From contig JAEZZO010000080.1 in NCBI GenBank assembly GCA_023418475.1, positions 1 to 64,000 on the forward strand: a stretch of DNA of 64,000 bases, given 5' to 3'. The notes under the pieces were generated by a model. The model saw nothing but the letters and a program-made list of their open reading frames with translations. It searched no databases and was not told the origin of the DNA. Positions 25,785-35,321 of the stretch are shown here, piece by piece. Every line of letters begins with the position of its first letter. Position 1 is the first letter of the stretch. Source of the DNA: Bacillota bacterium. GTDB taxonomy: Bacteria; Bacillota; Clostridia; Lachnospirales; Lachnospiraceae. The translations under genes and the position numbers were made by a program.

Positions 25785-27308
25785 TTAAAGTATAATATTA
25801 ACCTGGTTGCGTCCATTCATCTTAGATTGATATAATGCATCATCCGCACGCTTTAGAACATTATTAAAATCAATATCTGTTTCTTTAAAACAAGAAAAAC
25901 CAATGGATAGCGTAGGATTGATTGTTTGATCGGCAGCCTTAGTGTTAATCGATGACACAACAGATAATATAGTATTGCTATAATTTAGGGCATACTTGGA
26001 CTGCAGCCCATAGAAAATGACTACAAATTCATCACCTCCCCAGCGAATTAGCTTGTCCGTACTCCTTAGGACACTATAAACTGCCTTCACAATATCCATC
26101 AATACCTGGTCACCTACCGCATGACCATAGGTATCATTGATGTTCTTAAAGTAATCTACATCAAATAATAGTATTCCTGCATTTGTCCCGTTCCATTTAA
26201 ATTCCTTAAAAGCTCTGGCCAAATCATTCGTCCCGCTTCTTCTGCTGTCGGCTTTTGAAAGCGGATCTTTATTTATTTCTGTTTCTAGTAATCTTTTAGA
26301 ATTCTTATGATATAATACATCAAGCAGCATAATAAGGGAATAGCTGATTAACAGTATAAAGATGAAGATGGAAACTAAGCCTATTAAAAGCTTTGAAACC
26401 AGCTTGTCAGTTTCTTTATCCGAATGATAGGTTAAAGCATCTATATCGTCTAAATAAACTCCCATTGCAATTACCCAGTTATACTTCTTATATAATTTAG
26501 AATATGTCAGCTTTTCAGAAACCTTATCATTAGTTAATTCTTTATAAAAATATGTAAAAAACAATTCACCCTTATTATTAATTCCCTGTAATTCCATCAG
26601 ATATGGCTCATTTCCCTTTTCATCCTTCCTATCTGTAGAGAGGTACATTCCTTCTGTTTCAGGTTGATTGGGATGAACCCTTCTGATTGCATAATTACTT
26701 CCTCCCTGATAATTAAGAATTTCATTTACCCACAGATAAGAATTGTCACCAAATCTCAAATCCCTTATTTTATCTGATATTTCTTCCTTCACGCGTTTAT
26801 CAATATCCGCTTTACTAATCCCTATTACTGCTTTTACATCTCCATGAACAATGATCTGATAAGTGGACAATGCATTTTTGATTACAGCATAAGTTGTATC
26901 CCAAGAATCACCCGACAGCATCTTCGGATCATAAACAGCTTTATTATTTAAATTATCCCATAGTAAAACAGACCAGGAAGTATCCGTATTATCGTTGAAA
27001 AAATCGATAAAATAAGCATTGAATTCCTGATCGGAGAGATTATTTTTTGTTCTGATTAATTGGCTGGTATTTCTTACTAATTTTCTTACATTTTTCGTTT
27101 TCCTGGCTCTAACATTGTCGATTTCCAATATAATATTGTTAACAGTATCCTTAAGATAATCTTTCTTTAGATCAAGTATTGTTAATCGTGTTTTATTTAT
27201 ATATATCTTGCTGACCCTATCAACGGAATACAAATAGAAATAAACCGTTACAAAGCAGGTAATGGCAGTAATTATTCCAAGAAATAACTGATACTTCTTT
27301 TTTAACAA
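25785..27308 (-). CDS. Membrane-bound diguanylate cyclase with Cache sensor (GGDEF)
   Basis: 507 residues from a TTG start behind AGAGGGGGA. Membrane helix 1 (about 8-27), an extracellular Cache-type sensor (LRFGDNSYLWVNEI, RVHPNQPETEGMYL, YNWVIAMGVYLDD), membrane helix 2 (about 315-342), then a GGDEF domain. The active-site motif RWGGDEF is intact (GGDEF at about 424-428). The inhibitory-site RxxD (RSTD) lies five residues before it, so the enzyme should be able to make c-di-GMP and be inhibited by it. There is no EAL or HD-GYP domain. The ligand of the sensor is not known. With the HD-GYP protein at 4.3-5.0 kb it makes a synthesis and breakdown pair, possibly for the pilus locus. Confidence 0.9.
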   Translation of the reverse strand: MLKKKYQLFLGIITAITCFVTVYFYLYSVDRVSKIYINKTRLTILDLKKDYLKDTVNNIILEIDNVRARKTKNVRKLVRNTSQLIRTKNNLSDQEFNAYFIDFFNDNTDTSWSVLLWDNLNNKAVYDPKMLSGDSWDTTYAVIKNALSTYQIIVHGDVKAVIGISKADIDKRVKEEISDKIRDLRFGDNSYLWVNEILNYQGGSNYAIRRVHPNQPETEGMYLSTDRKDEKGNEPYLMELQGINNKGELFFTYFYKELTNDKVSEKLTYSKLYKKYNWVIAMGVYLDDIDALTYHSDKETDKLVSKLLIGLVSIFIFILLISYSLIMLLDVLYHKNSKRLLETEINKDPLSKADSRRSGTNDLARAFKEFKWNGTNAGILLFDVDYFKNINDTYGHAVGDQVLMDIVKAVYSVLRSTDKLIRWGGDEFVVIFYGLQSKYALNYSNTILSVVSSINTKAADQTINPTLSIGFSCFKETDIDFNNVLKRADDALYQSKMNGRNQVNIIL

Positions 27309-27341
27309 AAAATCCCCCTCTTTTTTCTCATACGAAAATTC

Positions 27342-28022
27342 TTATTTAACTTTTTTTATATTTATTTTCTCTATTACAACTTTCTCTCCCGGTATTCCCT
27401 GCTCTTTATTTATTTTCTTTACCTTAGCAATTTTATCAAGCACATCATATCCTTTATACACCTGCCCAAATACAGTATTCTTTTTATAGAACCAGGGGGT
27501 ACCTCCCACTTTACCGTAAAGTCTTCTGGCTTTTTCATTAAATTCTATGCTATAGCTTTGCGCTATCTGGTCAAGAACCGTATTATTATAGGTCTGGCTG
27601 GCTTGTACTATAAAAAACCGGCTTTGATTGGTATTCGGGCCACTATTGGCCATACATAACGCACCACGATAGGGCTGCAACATTTCACTGAATTCGTCAT
27701 TAAAGCTTTTTTCCCAGATGCTTTCTCCTCCTGTACCTGTTCCGGTTGGATCACCGCTTTCTAAGATAGCGTCTTCAATAATCCGGTAGAATATCTGTCC
27801 ATCATAATATCCGCTCTTCGCGTGCGTAATAAAATTCTCGACGGCCTTTGGAGCTGATTTTTCAAAGAATTTAACTTTTATCGTTCCGTAATTTTGAACT
27901 ACAATTTCTGCTATTGTTTCACCTTTTTTAGGCTTGGCAAGCTGATTCACTTCCTTTCGACAGCCTGACAATACCAGTGTCAAAAGTAATACAATTAACA
28001 TCATCGAAATCAATTTTTTCAT
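27342..28022 (-). CDS. Cyclophilin-type peptidyl-prolyl isomerase lipoprotein
   Basis: 226 residues. Lipoprotein signal LLLTLVLSGC (lipobox LSGC near residue 21), then a cyclophilin domain: TIKVKFFEKSAPKAVENFI, YDGQIFYRII, LCMANSGPNTNQSRFFI and NTVFGQVYKGYDVLDKIA. The Arg of FYRII and the QSRFFI stretch carry the residues usual for activity. Extracytoplasmic folding helper anchored in the membrane. It is followed by the diguanylate cyclase gene 33 bases further on. Confidence 0.9.
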   Translation of the reverse strand: MKKLISMMLIVLLLTLVLSGCRKEVNQLAKPKKGETIAEIVVQNYGTIKVKFFEKSAPKAVENFITHAKSGYYDGQIFYRIIEDAILESGDPTGTGTGGESIWEKSFNDEFSEMLQPYRGALCMANSGPNTNQSRFFIVQASQTYNNTVLDQIAQSYSIEFNEKARRLYGKVGGTPWFYKKNTVFGQVYKGYDVLDKIAKVKKINKEQGIPGEKVVIEKINIKKVK

Positions 28023-28095
28023 CGCATAGCCTTCCTTATTTAACTTTTGTATTTTACTCTTATTTTTTCCTATGGCTTACCAAAAAATGATGCAT

Positions 28096-29958
28096 TTACT
28101 TTATTTTAATCATTATATATGCATTCGTAAACTGGTCTTTTCCTTCATTCCATTGATTGATATTGATTGTATCTGCTATCACAGTCAAAACCGCTTCCGT
28201 ACTCTCTTTTGTAAAGGTAACCTCATTTGTATCCACTGTAGGATTTTTCTTATTATTTGCAAATTTATTGTAGATTGTATTAAGTTCGAATCGAATTAGA
28301 TCTTTACCTTCCATCGCTAATAGTATCGCTTGATCATCCTTTTTAGAGGAATCAAGTCTTAAGGAATAAGTTTTTCCATTCTTTTGAAAGCTGCTGATCC
28401 GATAATCACTGCTATGATTATTCAAACTGCTGCTGATCAAAAAGTCATATCCGGAAACTGCAATCGGTGTACTTCCATCTCTGGTAACCGATACATTTAC
28501 ATAATCATTCTTATCTGCTGCAAATTCTGTAAAACCAAATACCTTATTAAAATCATTTGACTTTTGATACGATGCCAGTAATTTTACTTTCCCTGTATAC
28601 CCCAAACTATCCAAATAACGAACGGAGGATATAATGATCTTTTGATCCTCCGCTGCCAATTTACTATTTGGAAGGATTACATTGCCTTCCAGCATGCCGT
28701 TTTTATTCAATATACGCTCCAGTCTGCTGGTCTGATTTATTATACTTGTCGTAAATGCATCAATTGGCGGAACAATTGATATGATTGACAGAAGTATTAA
28801 AATTGGCGCTATTACTCCGTTTTTTCTGACCGGTAATATACAAAATAAGAATCCTGCCAGGCAAGCAAAAGCGCCAAACAATATTATAAAGTATCGGCCA
28901 TAAGTTAAACCCATCTCTCCTGTTTTCAAAACAGATGAAATCGTCTGAAACAATACAACCGGTAATAATACCTTAGGAAAAATCATTCTGAAATATTTTG
29001 TGAAAGCATTTTTCATATGGCTCGCCAAAAGGTATACAATAATTACAGTAATTGAATATGTCAGCAAAAGTGGCTCCATCAAATTGTCAGTCCAGAATTT
29101 ACCTGAAATATTCATTATTATATATAGTATTAATATAATCGTAAAGACCGCTGTTATAGGAATAATAATATAAGATACCAGCGTTTCTAAAAATCTGGAT
29201 GGACTGATCGCTTTACTTAGCAGCTCATCCTCAGGATTATCCACCATACCGAACTCACTATATATCTTCTCATTTACGGCGTTTTCATCCTCACAGGACT
29301 TAAGCTCTTCCATTGAATTTTTTAAGAATGGAATAAATAACCTTATATCTCTTCCTTTGGGATAGTGGGGTATCAGTGATAAAAAATAAATCGGAGCCAG
29401 CAGTACGAATATTATATTAGCGGAATGTACATAAGCCTTATCATTCACAGGAACTAGTAATACAGTGACTGCCCTTAAGATTAGCGCGGTTCCTAAAAAT
29501 AATACTCCCGTAAAAAAGGCTGTAACAAAAAATGATTTAAATACTGCCATGAAACTTTGATTAAAATCGAAACGACTTTGTATAACAGGTACCCATAAAA
29601 ATGCAATTAGTAACAGAACGAATAATACAATCGTTCTAATCGAAACAACAACACCCCAATTTGAATTTATAATCAATAAATAATATATCACCGAAAATAG
29701 AAGGGTTAGTCCCATCAACAGGAAACGAATAGCTATATTTCGAAAAAATCTTTCGTATAGTAATTGGAATACAGCGTATAATGATGCACCTAAGAATAAT
29801 GTAATTAATAACCTGCTATAAGGCTGATCTTTCTGTATATTAATTACTATGGCATTTGTAATTGCTGCTGCCAAGAGCATGATTATCGTAAGCGGAAAAC
29901 GTGTTATCGTATCAAGGAAGTCCTTCATACGCATCTTTAGATTAACTGTCACTTTCAA
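28096..29958 (-). CDS. DUF4153-like polytopic membrane protein
   Basis: 620 residues from a TTG start behind GGGAGGATATATA. About ten to eleven membrane helices fill residues 15-410, after which come about 200 residues predicted outside the cell (from PPIDAFTTSIINQ on). The plan and the opening (MKDFLDTITRFPLTIIML) fit the DUF4153 family found in Firmicutes. The function is unknown. It is followed by the cyclophilin lipoprotein. Confidence 0.6.
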   Translation of the reverse strand: MKVTVNLKMRMKDFLDTITRFPLTIIMLLAAAITNAIVINIQKDQPYSRLLITLFLGASLYAVFQLLYERFFRNIAIRFLLMGLTLLFSVIYYLLIINSNWGVVVSIRTIVLFVLLLIAFLWVPVIQSRFDFNQSFMAVFKSFFVTAFFTGVLFLGTALILRAVTVLLVPVNDKAYVHSANIIFVLLAPIYFLSLIPHYPKGRDIRLFIPFLKNSMEELKSCEDENAVNEKIYSEFGMVDNPEDELLSKAISPSRFLETLVSYIIIPITAVFTIILILYIIMNISGKFWTDNLMEPLLLTYSITVIIVYLLASHMKNAFTKYFRMIFPKVLLPVVLFQTISSVLKTGEMGLTYGRYFIILFGAFACLAGFLFCILPVRKNGVIAPILILLSIISIVPPIDAFTTSIINQTSRLERILNKNGMLEGNVILPNSKLAAEDQKIIISSVRYLDSLGYTGKVKLLASYQKSNDFNKVFGFTEFAADKNDYVNVSVTRDGSTPIAVSGYDFLISSSLNNHSSDYRISSFQKNGKTYSLRLDSSKKDDQAILLAMEGKDLIRFELNTIYNKFANNKKNPTVDTNEVTFTKESTEAVLTVIADTININQWNEGKDQFTNAYIMIKIK

Positions 29959-30090
29959 TATATATCCTCCCTTCTGCCGCCGGACATCACTTCCGATTTA
30001 ATTATATCATATAGTATGGACACATTTCTATCTTATTTATCATTTCCTTTGAATTATCCATACTATTTGTTACTATTTATAGAAAGACGG

Positions 30091-30201
30091 CCGGGATAAA
30101 TTCCAAGCTGCGCATCCTCCCGGAGGGTTATTATGTCATAGAACGTATTTTCTCTGTGACATTATAAAGCTGCCCTACGATATTGCCGTTAGGACAGCTT
30201 T
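30091..30201. ncRNA. Candidate structured element with three consecutive hairpins
   Basis: Three stems follow one another: CCGGGA (30091-30096) with TCCCGG (30118-30123), ATGTCA (30133-30138) with TGACAT (30157-30162), and AAAGCTG..CCTA with TAGG..CAGCTTT (30166-30201). Read on the plus strand the last is followed by TATTTTAC, a weak terminator. The element lies in a 400-base gap upstream of the DUF4153-like gene and downstream of the EF-G-like gene. I do not recognise the class; it may be no more than a bidirectional terminator with extra pairing. The rest of the gap holds a short low-complexity frame only. Confidence 0.35.
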
Positions 30202-30361
30202 ATTTTACAGCTTAATTAAATTTATGATACTTCTTTGTTTTCTTATCTTCAATTGTACTACTACTGCTTTCTTCTTCCTTTTCTCTTTCATTCATAGATT
30301 ATTCTTCTGCTAAATCTTCTCAATTAAGTTACTGTCTCTTCTTTCTTCGCAGTCTTCTCAT

Positions 30362-32449
30362 TTATGCCTCAGCTTCTTCTTCCTTTGCATTTTCTTCAAT
30401 TACCTTCTGCTGCACATCGGACGGTGCCTGCTCGTAACGTGTAAATTCGTAGGAGAATTCACCAATTCCACCAGTCATGGAACGAAGATCCGTCGAATAA
30501 CCATATAACTCCGATATCGGAATATCTGCTACGATTTCCTGTTTACCGCTGTTTACCGGATTCATTCCCAGCACTCGGCCTCTTCTTTTATTGAGATCCC
30601 CCATAATATCACCCGTAAATTTATCCGGTACCAGTACCTTCAGGGAGGCAATCGGCTCCAGAAGAACCGGAGATGCATCCATAAAGCCCTGCTTGAAGGC
30701 TTGTATGGTTGCCATCTTGAATGCCATTTCCGAGGAATCCACCGGATGGTAGGAACCATCCACCAAAGTGGCTTTTAGACCAACAACCGGATAACCGGCA
30801 ACCGGCCCCTTTATTACACATTCCGCAACACCCTTTTCCACTGCCGGGAAATAATTCTTCGGGACAGATCCTCCAAATATCTTCTCTTCAAAGATATACT
30901 GTTTTTCCATATCCCCTGACGGCTCAAATTCGATATGCACATCACCATATTGGCCATGTCCGCCGGATTGCTTCTTATATTTGCCCTGCACACGTACCTT
31001 CTTACGCAGTGTTTCACGGAATGGTACCCTGGGCTTCATTACTTCTATTTCAACCTTGTATTTCGTTAACAGCTTATTCACTACAATCTCCAGCTGCTGA
31101 TCACCAATTCCATAGAGTAAGGTTTGCCTGTTCTCCTTATCATTCATTGTTTTCAAAGTCAAATCCTCATCCATCAGTTTTGACAATGCCTGAGAAACCT
31201 TATCATCATCCCCTTTGTTCTTTGTCTTAAATCTCTGACAGGTATAAGGAGTAGATACAGCGATACGGTCATATACAATCGGGGAAGCTTTGATGGACAA
31301 TGTATCCCCCGTGCTTGTCTCACTTAGTTTACCCAGTGCCCCGATATCTCCTGCATGCAATTCGGTAACCTCAATCTGTTCCTTTCCCCGCAGCACATAG
31401 AGGCGACTGACTTTTTCATCCGTATCCTTATCTGCATTGTACACGGTAGCATCGGATTTAATCACACCCGAGCAAACCTTGAACAAGGAGAACTTTCCGA
31501 TAAAAGGATCTGCAATCGTCTTAAATACTCTCGCAGAAAATGTTTTATTCTCATCATAATCCGCTGCAAACTCTGCTCCGTTCTTCACATTTTTACCACT
31601 TATCTTCTTCTTGGTAGGATCCGGGAAATATTTATCTATCGCCTGCAATAACATCGTTGTTCCCTGGGCATTTACGCTTGATCCCATCATAACCGGTACC
31701 ACGGAGCCATCTATAACATTATTTCGAAGTGCCACAGAGATTTCTTCCTGGGTAAATTCCTCGCCCGAGAAATATTTTTCCATCAATTCCTCGCTGGTTT
31801 CGGCAACAGCGTCCAATAAGACTTCCCTGGATTTCGAAAGATTTTCCTGACAATAATCCGGAATTTCGCATTCTTCATAATTACTGGCTACCGTAAATCT
31901 TCTGCCAGCCATCTTTACAACATTAACAAAACCAACAAATTTCTCATTTTCCCTGATCGGAATATGAAACGGAGCTATTTTCTTTACGTAAAGGTCCGTA
32001 AGCTTTTCAACCACTTCCCGATAACTTGCGTTATCATCATCCATATCTGTTACAAAAAATATTCTGGGTAAATTATATTTCTCGCAGAAGTCCCATGCCT
32101 TCATGGTGCCAACCTCTACTCCTGCTTTCGCCGATACAACAATCACTGCCGCATCTGCTGCTGCCAAAGCTTCTTCTACTTCTCCTACAAAGTCAAAATA
32201 ACCAGGCGTGTCCAAAAAATTAATCTTAATGTCTTCGTAAATAATAGGCACTACGGTTGTACTAATGGAGAACAATCTCTTCTGCTCCTCTTTGTCGTAA
32301 TCACTGATTGTATTTCCCTCTTCCACTTTTCCCTGACGTTTGAGTATTCCTGTTGTGTACGCTATGGCTTCGACTAAAGTAGTCTTGCCACAGCCACCGT
32401 GGCCTAACAAAACAACGTTGCGAATCTTTTCCGAAGTGTAAACATTCAT
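30362..32449 (-). CDS. Elongation factor G-like GTPase (paralogue)
   Basis: About 695 residues. The ATG after GGAGGAAATCAA is used rather than one 42 bases upstream. It has G1 GHGGCGKTT, G3 FLDTPGYFDF, and EF-G domains II to V (for example GHGQYGDVHIEFEP, PVGY-type domain IV region and GYSTDLRSMTGG in domain V). The G4 motif, usually NKxD, reads TDMD (FVTDMDDDNAS), and the switch I region (SISTTVVP) differs from the RGITI of translocating EF-G. It belongs to the EF-G-like subgroup found beside the main EF-G in many clostridia. Its cellular role is not settled. The end is low-complexity (EENAKEEEAEA), and the next codons read on in another frame as similar residues. Confidence 0.85.
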   Translation of the reverse strand: MNVYTSEKIRNVVLLGHGGCGKTTLVEAIAYTTGILKRQGKVEEGNTISDYDKEEQKRLFSISTTVVPIIYEDIKINFLDTPGYFDFVGEVEEALAAADAAVIVVSAKAGVEVGTMKAWDFCEKYNLPRIFFVTDMDDDNASYREVVEKLTDLYVKKIAPFHIPIRENEKFVGFVNVVKMAGRRFTVASNYEECEIPDYCQENLSKSREVLLDAVAETSEELMEKYFSGEEFTQEEISVALRNNVIDGSVVPVMMGSSVNAQGTTMLLQAIDKYFPDPTKKKISGKNVKNGAEFAADYDENKTFSARVFKTIADPFIGKFSLFKVCSGVIKSDATVYNADKDTDEKVSRLYVLRGKEQIEVTELHAGDIGALGKLSETSTGDTLSIKASPIVYDRIAVSTPYTCQRFKTKNKGDDDKVSQALSKLMDEDLTLKTMNDKENRQTLLYGIGDQQLEIVVNKLLTKYKVEIEVMKPRVPFRETLRKKVRVQGKYKKQSGGHGQYGDVHIEFEPSGDMEKQYIFEEKIFGGSVPKNYFPAVEKGVAECVIKGPVAGYPVVGLKATLVDGSYHPVDSSEMAFKMATIQAFKQGFMDASPVLLEPIASLKVLVPDKFTGDIMGDLNKRRGRVLGMNPVNSGKQEIVADIPISELYGYSTDLRSMTGGIGEFSYEFTRYEQAPSDVQQKVIEENAKEEEAEA

Positions 32450-32640
32450 TTGATTTCCTCCAATACGCTTATAGTAAGTAGGTTGGGGCAAAGGGTTGTT
32501 GCACAGGACATAAGATATGAAATTTTTTGCAGCATCCCCGGCTAAAAATAGAATTAATCACCCATAGATACTTCTTAGTATATTTTACTAGAGAAAATAA
32601 ACTTTTACAATAGTTATATGTAATTATTAACAAAGTTTAT

Positions 32641-32679
32641 CTCTATTGCTTTAAACCGTAACGCTTTAAAGTAATAGAG
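32641..32679. promoter_or_regulatory. Inverted repeat directly upstream of the aroF promoter
   Basis: CTCTATTGCTTTAAA (32641-32655) and TTTAAAGTAATAGAG (32665-32679) are complementary at 14 of 15 positions, with a 9-base spacer. The right arm ends two bases before the -35 box. It could be an operator for the aromatic genes or a terminator of unrelated transcription; no U-tract follows. Confidence 0.55.
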
Positions 32680-32681
32680 TA

Positions 32682-32710
32682 TTGACACCCATTTATATTC
32701 AGAGTATAAT
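32682..32710 (+). promoter_or_regulatory. Promoter of aroF-tyrA
   Basis: TTGACA, 17-base spacer, TATAAT: a near-consensus sigma-A promoter ending 72 bases before the aroF start. Confidence 0.85.
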
Positions 32711-32782
32711 GGCAAAACAAGAAAGAGATAACGAAGTAACAATGCAAGGATTTTCAATTGCAAAAAGGATGGAGGAATAAAA

Positions 32783-33796
32783 ATGATTATTGTAATGAAG
32801 CCTATGGCAAAGGCTGAGTCAATAGAGAGAATCAAGAAATTAATTGAGGAAAAAGGCTGTGATGCCCATATTTCAGCCGGCAAGGAAGTAACAATTATTG
32901 GTGTTGTCGGTGATAAGTCTAAACTTCTGGATCAGAACCTTGAAATTTTTGAAGATGTTGATAAAATAGTATCCGTAACGGAAAGCTATAAACTCGCTAA
33001 CAAAAAGTTTCATCCGGAACCTTCTAAAGTACGGGTAGGCAATGTTACAATCGGCGGAGACAGCCTTGTAATAATGTCCGGTCCCTGCGCGGTAGAAAGT
33101 AAGGAACAGCTGCTCGCTATTGCCCATGCCATCAAGAAGGCCGGTGCGCAGATATTACGGGGAGGCGCTTATAAACCACGTACCTCTCCTTATGCCTTCC
33201 AGGGCCTTGAAGAAGAAGGACTCCGCTATATGAAAGAGGCAAGGGAAGAGACCGGACTTCCGGTAATCTGCGAGGTTACCAGTCTTTCTGCCATTGAGAC
33301 GGCGGTCAAATATGTTGATATGCTGCAGATTGGTGCAAGGAACATGCAGAATTTCTATCTGCTGAAGGAAGCCGGCAAATCCGGTCTTCCGGTATTATTG
33401 AAACGAGGTCTTGCTGCAACGATAGATGAATGGCTGAACGCTTCGGAATATATTATCTCCGAGGGTAATCCTAATGTTGTTCTGTGTGAACGCGGTATCC
33501 GAACCTTTGAAACTGCAACCAGAAACACTCTGGATATCAGTGCTGTTCCGGTTATTAAAGAAAAGAGCCATCTTCCAATCATCGTTGATCCAAGCCATGC
33601 AACCGGTGTAAGAGCTTATGTGAAGCCTCTTGCGAAAGCAGCTGTAGCTGTCGGTGCCGACGGCCTTATGATAGAAACCCATCCAAATCCTGCCATTGCC
33701 TTATCAGATGGACCCCAATCCTTAACCTTTGAACAGTTTGAGGCACTCACGAAGGAGCTTCGGCCCTTTGTTGAGCTGATGGGAAAGACATTATAA
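32783..33796 (+). CDS. aroF: DAHP synthase, type I-beta with N-terminal ferredoxin-like domain
   Basis: 337 residues, start behind GATGGAGGAATAAAA. Condenses phosphoenolpyruvate and erythrose 4-phosphate to DAHP, the first step of the shikimate pathway. The first 70 residues form the ferredoxin-like regulatory domain (KPMAKAESIERIKKLIEEKG) known from Thermotoga-type enzymes, where it mediates inhibition by Tyr or Phe. The barrel shows MSGPCAVES, GGAYKPRTSPYAFQG, LKRG, CERGIRTFE and IVDPSHATG, all expected active-site stretches. It is followed by tyrA and aroA on the same strand. Confidence 0.95.
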   Translation: MIIVMKPMAKAESIERIKKLIEEKGCDAHISAGKEVTIIGVVGDKSKLLDQNLEIFEDVDKIVSVTESYKLANKKFHPEPSKVRVGNVTIGGDSLVIMSGPCAVESKEQLLAIAHAIKKAGAQILRGGAYKPRTSPYAFQGLEEEGLRYMKEAREETGLPVICEVTSLSAIETAVKYVDMLQIGARNMQNFYLLKEAGKSGLPVLLKRGLAATIDEWLNASEYIISEGNPNVVLCERGIRTFETATRNTLDISAVPVIKEKSHLPIIVDPSHATGVRAYVKPLAKAAVAVGADGLMIETHPNPAIALSDGPQSLTFEQFEALTKELRPFVELMGKTL

Positions 33797-33862
33797 TGAA
33801 TAGAATTTATACAAAGCATGCATAAATAAATCATACATTATCTTTACTATAAGGAGGCATTC

Positions 33863-34999
33863 ATGAACGATTTAGAGAGTGAATTTAAAAGCAGTTTTAA
33901 GATAGGCTTTATCGGATTTGGTTTAATTGGAGGTTCCATTGCCCGTGCATTAAAGAAAATAAACAGGGATTATTACCTGTTTGCCTATGACTACCATACG
34001 GTTAATAAAAGCTCCGACTTACAAACCGCCCTATCCGATGGGGTTCTTAATTCTGTCACAACCTCACTGGATGTCTTATTTCCTGAATGTGATCTATTAT
34101 TTTTATGTGCTCCGGTTCTGAGCAATATCAATTATCTGAAGGCTCTGAAACCGATTTTAAAATCCACCTGCATCTTAACCGATGTAGGCAGTGTAAAGGG
34201 TAATATTCATTCTGCAGTGAAAGAGTTAGGCTTGGAGAGTCAGTTTATCGGTGGTCATCCTATGACCGGTTCTGAAAAAACCGGTTACATAAATTCATAT
34301 GCCCTATTGCTGGAAAATGCATACTATATTCTTACACCATCGGGATCAGCACCTGAGCGTATGCTGGAGCTGCTTTACAGTCTGGTCAAAAAAATGGGTT
34401 CCATCCCCATTGTTCTGGAACCATCGGAACACGATAAAATCACTGCTGCCATCAGTCATGTACCTCATATCGTTGCCGCAGCACTCGTTAACCTGGTTCG
34501 GGAAACAGACGACGAAGCGGAAAAAATGAGAGCCTTGGCAGCCGGAGGCTTCAAGGATATCACAAGAATCGCCTCCTCCTCTCCTGTTATGTGGCAAAAC
34601 ATCTGTCTGACAAATGCTGATGATATTAAGCTGATGCTAGACCGTTATATTGCTTCCCTGCAGGAGGCTTCACTAGCGTTGCAGCATAGGGACGAAGCTT
34701 ATCTGTATCACATGTTTGATGTTGCCGGAGAATACCGCAGTGCTATACCGAATAAATCCATCGGGCTCATGAAGAAGCTTTTTGAGATTTATCTGGATAT
34801 TATGGATGAGGCGGGAGCCATTGCCACAATCGCTACTTTACTGGCAAGTAATCAGATCAGTATTAAAAATATTGGTATTATTCATAACCGGGAGTTCGAA
34901 GAGGGAGTACTCAGAATAGAATTCTATGATGACGAGGCACAGTTGAAAGCAGGCAGCCTGCTGACCAGATATAATTACAGGATATACGAGCGAAAATAA
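33863..34999 (+). CDS. tyrA: Prephenate dehydrogenase with C-terminal ACT domain
   Basis: 378 residues, start behind AAGGAGGCATTC. Converts prephenate to 4-hydroxyphenylpyruvate for tyrosine synthesis. Rossmann motif GFIGFGLIGGSIA (residues 15-27), DVGSVKG, GGHPMTGSEKTGY and the helical domain with HDKITAAISHVPHI support the call. The last 75 residues (AIATIATLLASNQISIKNIGI) fit an ACT domain for allosteric control. It is 66 bases after aroF. A hairpin repeat element separates it from aroA. Confidence 0.93.
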   Translation: MNDLESEFKSSFKIGFIGFGLIGGSIARALKKINRDYYLFAYDYHTVNKSSDLQTALSDGVLNSVTTSLDVLFPECDLLFLCAPVLSNINYLKALKPILKSTCILTDVGSVKGNIHSAVKELGLESQFIGGHPMTGSEKTGYINSYALLLENAYYILTPSGSAPERMLELLYSLVKKMGSIPIVLEPSEHDKITAAISHVPHIVAAALVNLVRETDDEAEKMRALAAGGFKDITRIASSSPVMWQNICLTNADDIKLMLDRYIASLQEASLALQHRDEAYLYHMFDVAGEYRSAIPNKSIGLMKKLFEIYLDIMDEAGAIATIATLLASNQISIKNIGIIHNREFEEGVLRIEFYDDEAQLKAGSLLTRYNYRIYERK

Positions 35000-35073
35000 A
35001 TAAATTTATCCTATACAGATGTGTTGTATCTCTGTACTGTATGGTATATTATAATTAACTATAATCTAATTGC

Positions 35074-35267
35074 ATGATTAATCCGACAAAAGCTTAAAAT
35101 TCATTTACCGGATGAATACGAGTGTATAGATTCATTTGGCGCAGATCGGGTCTCTCCTGATTGCCTGCTTTTGATAATCCGGAAAGGATAAAAGCAAGTT
35201 TAAATAAATATACATACACTCATATACATCTTCATAACCTGTATCAGGCCTTTGTCGGGTAAATCAT
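35074..35267. repeat. MITE-like hairpin repeat, copy A
   Basis: 194 bases with terminal inverted repeats (ATGATTAATCCGACAAAAGC at the left; the right end is the complement of ATGATTTACCCGACAAAGGC). The inside holds GGCGCAGATCGGG, CTGATTGCCTG and CATACACTCATATACATC, which match copy C at 51.4 kb in order and spacing. It has no coding capacity. It fills the gap between tyrA and aroA. Confidence 0.8.
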
Positions 35268-35321
35268 TACAGGTAATTGCAAAACATGAAATAGAATAAT
35301 TTACGACAGGAGAATTGATTC

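Noticed and set aside
30721..31230. Plus-strand frame of 169 residues inside the EF-G-like gene
   Set aside because: Entirely antisense to a well-supported gene, no ribosome-binding site.
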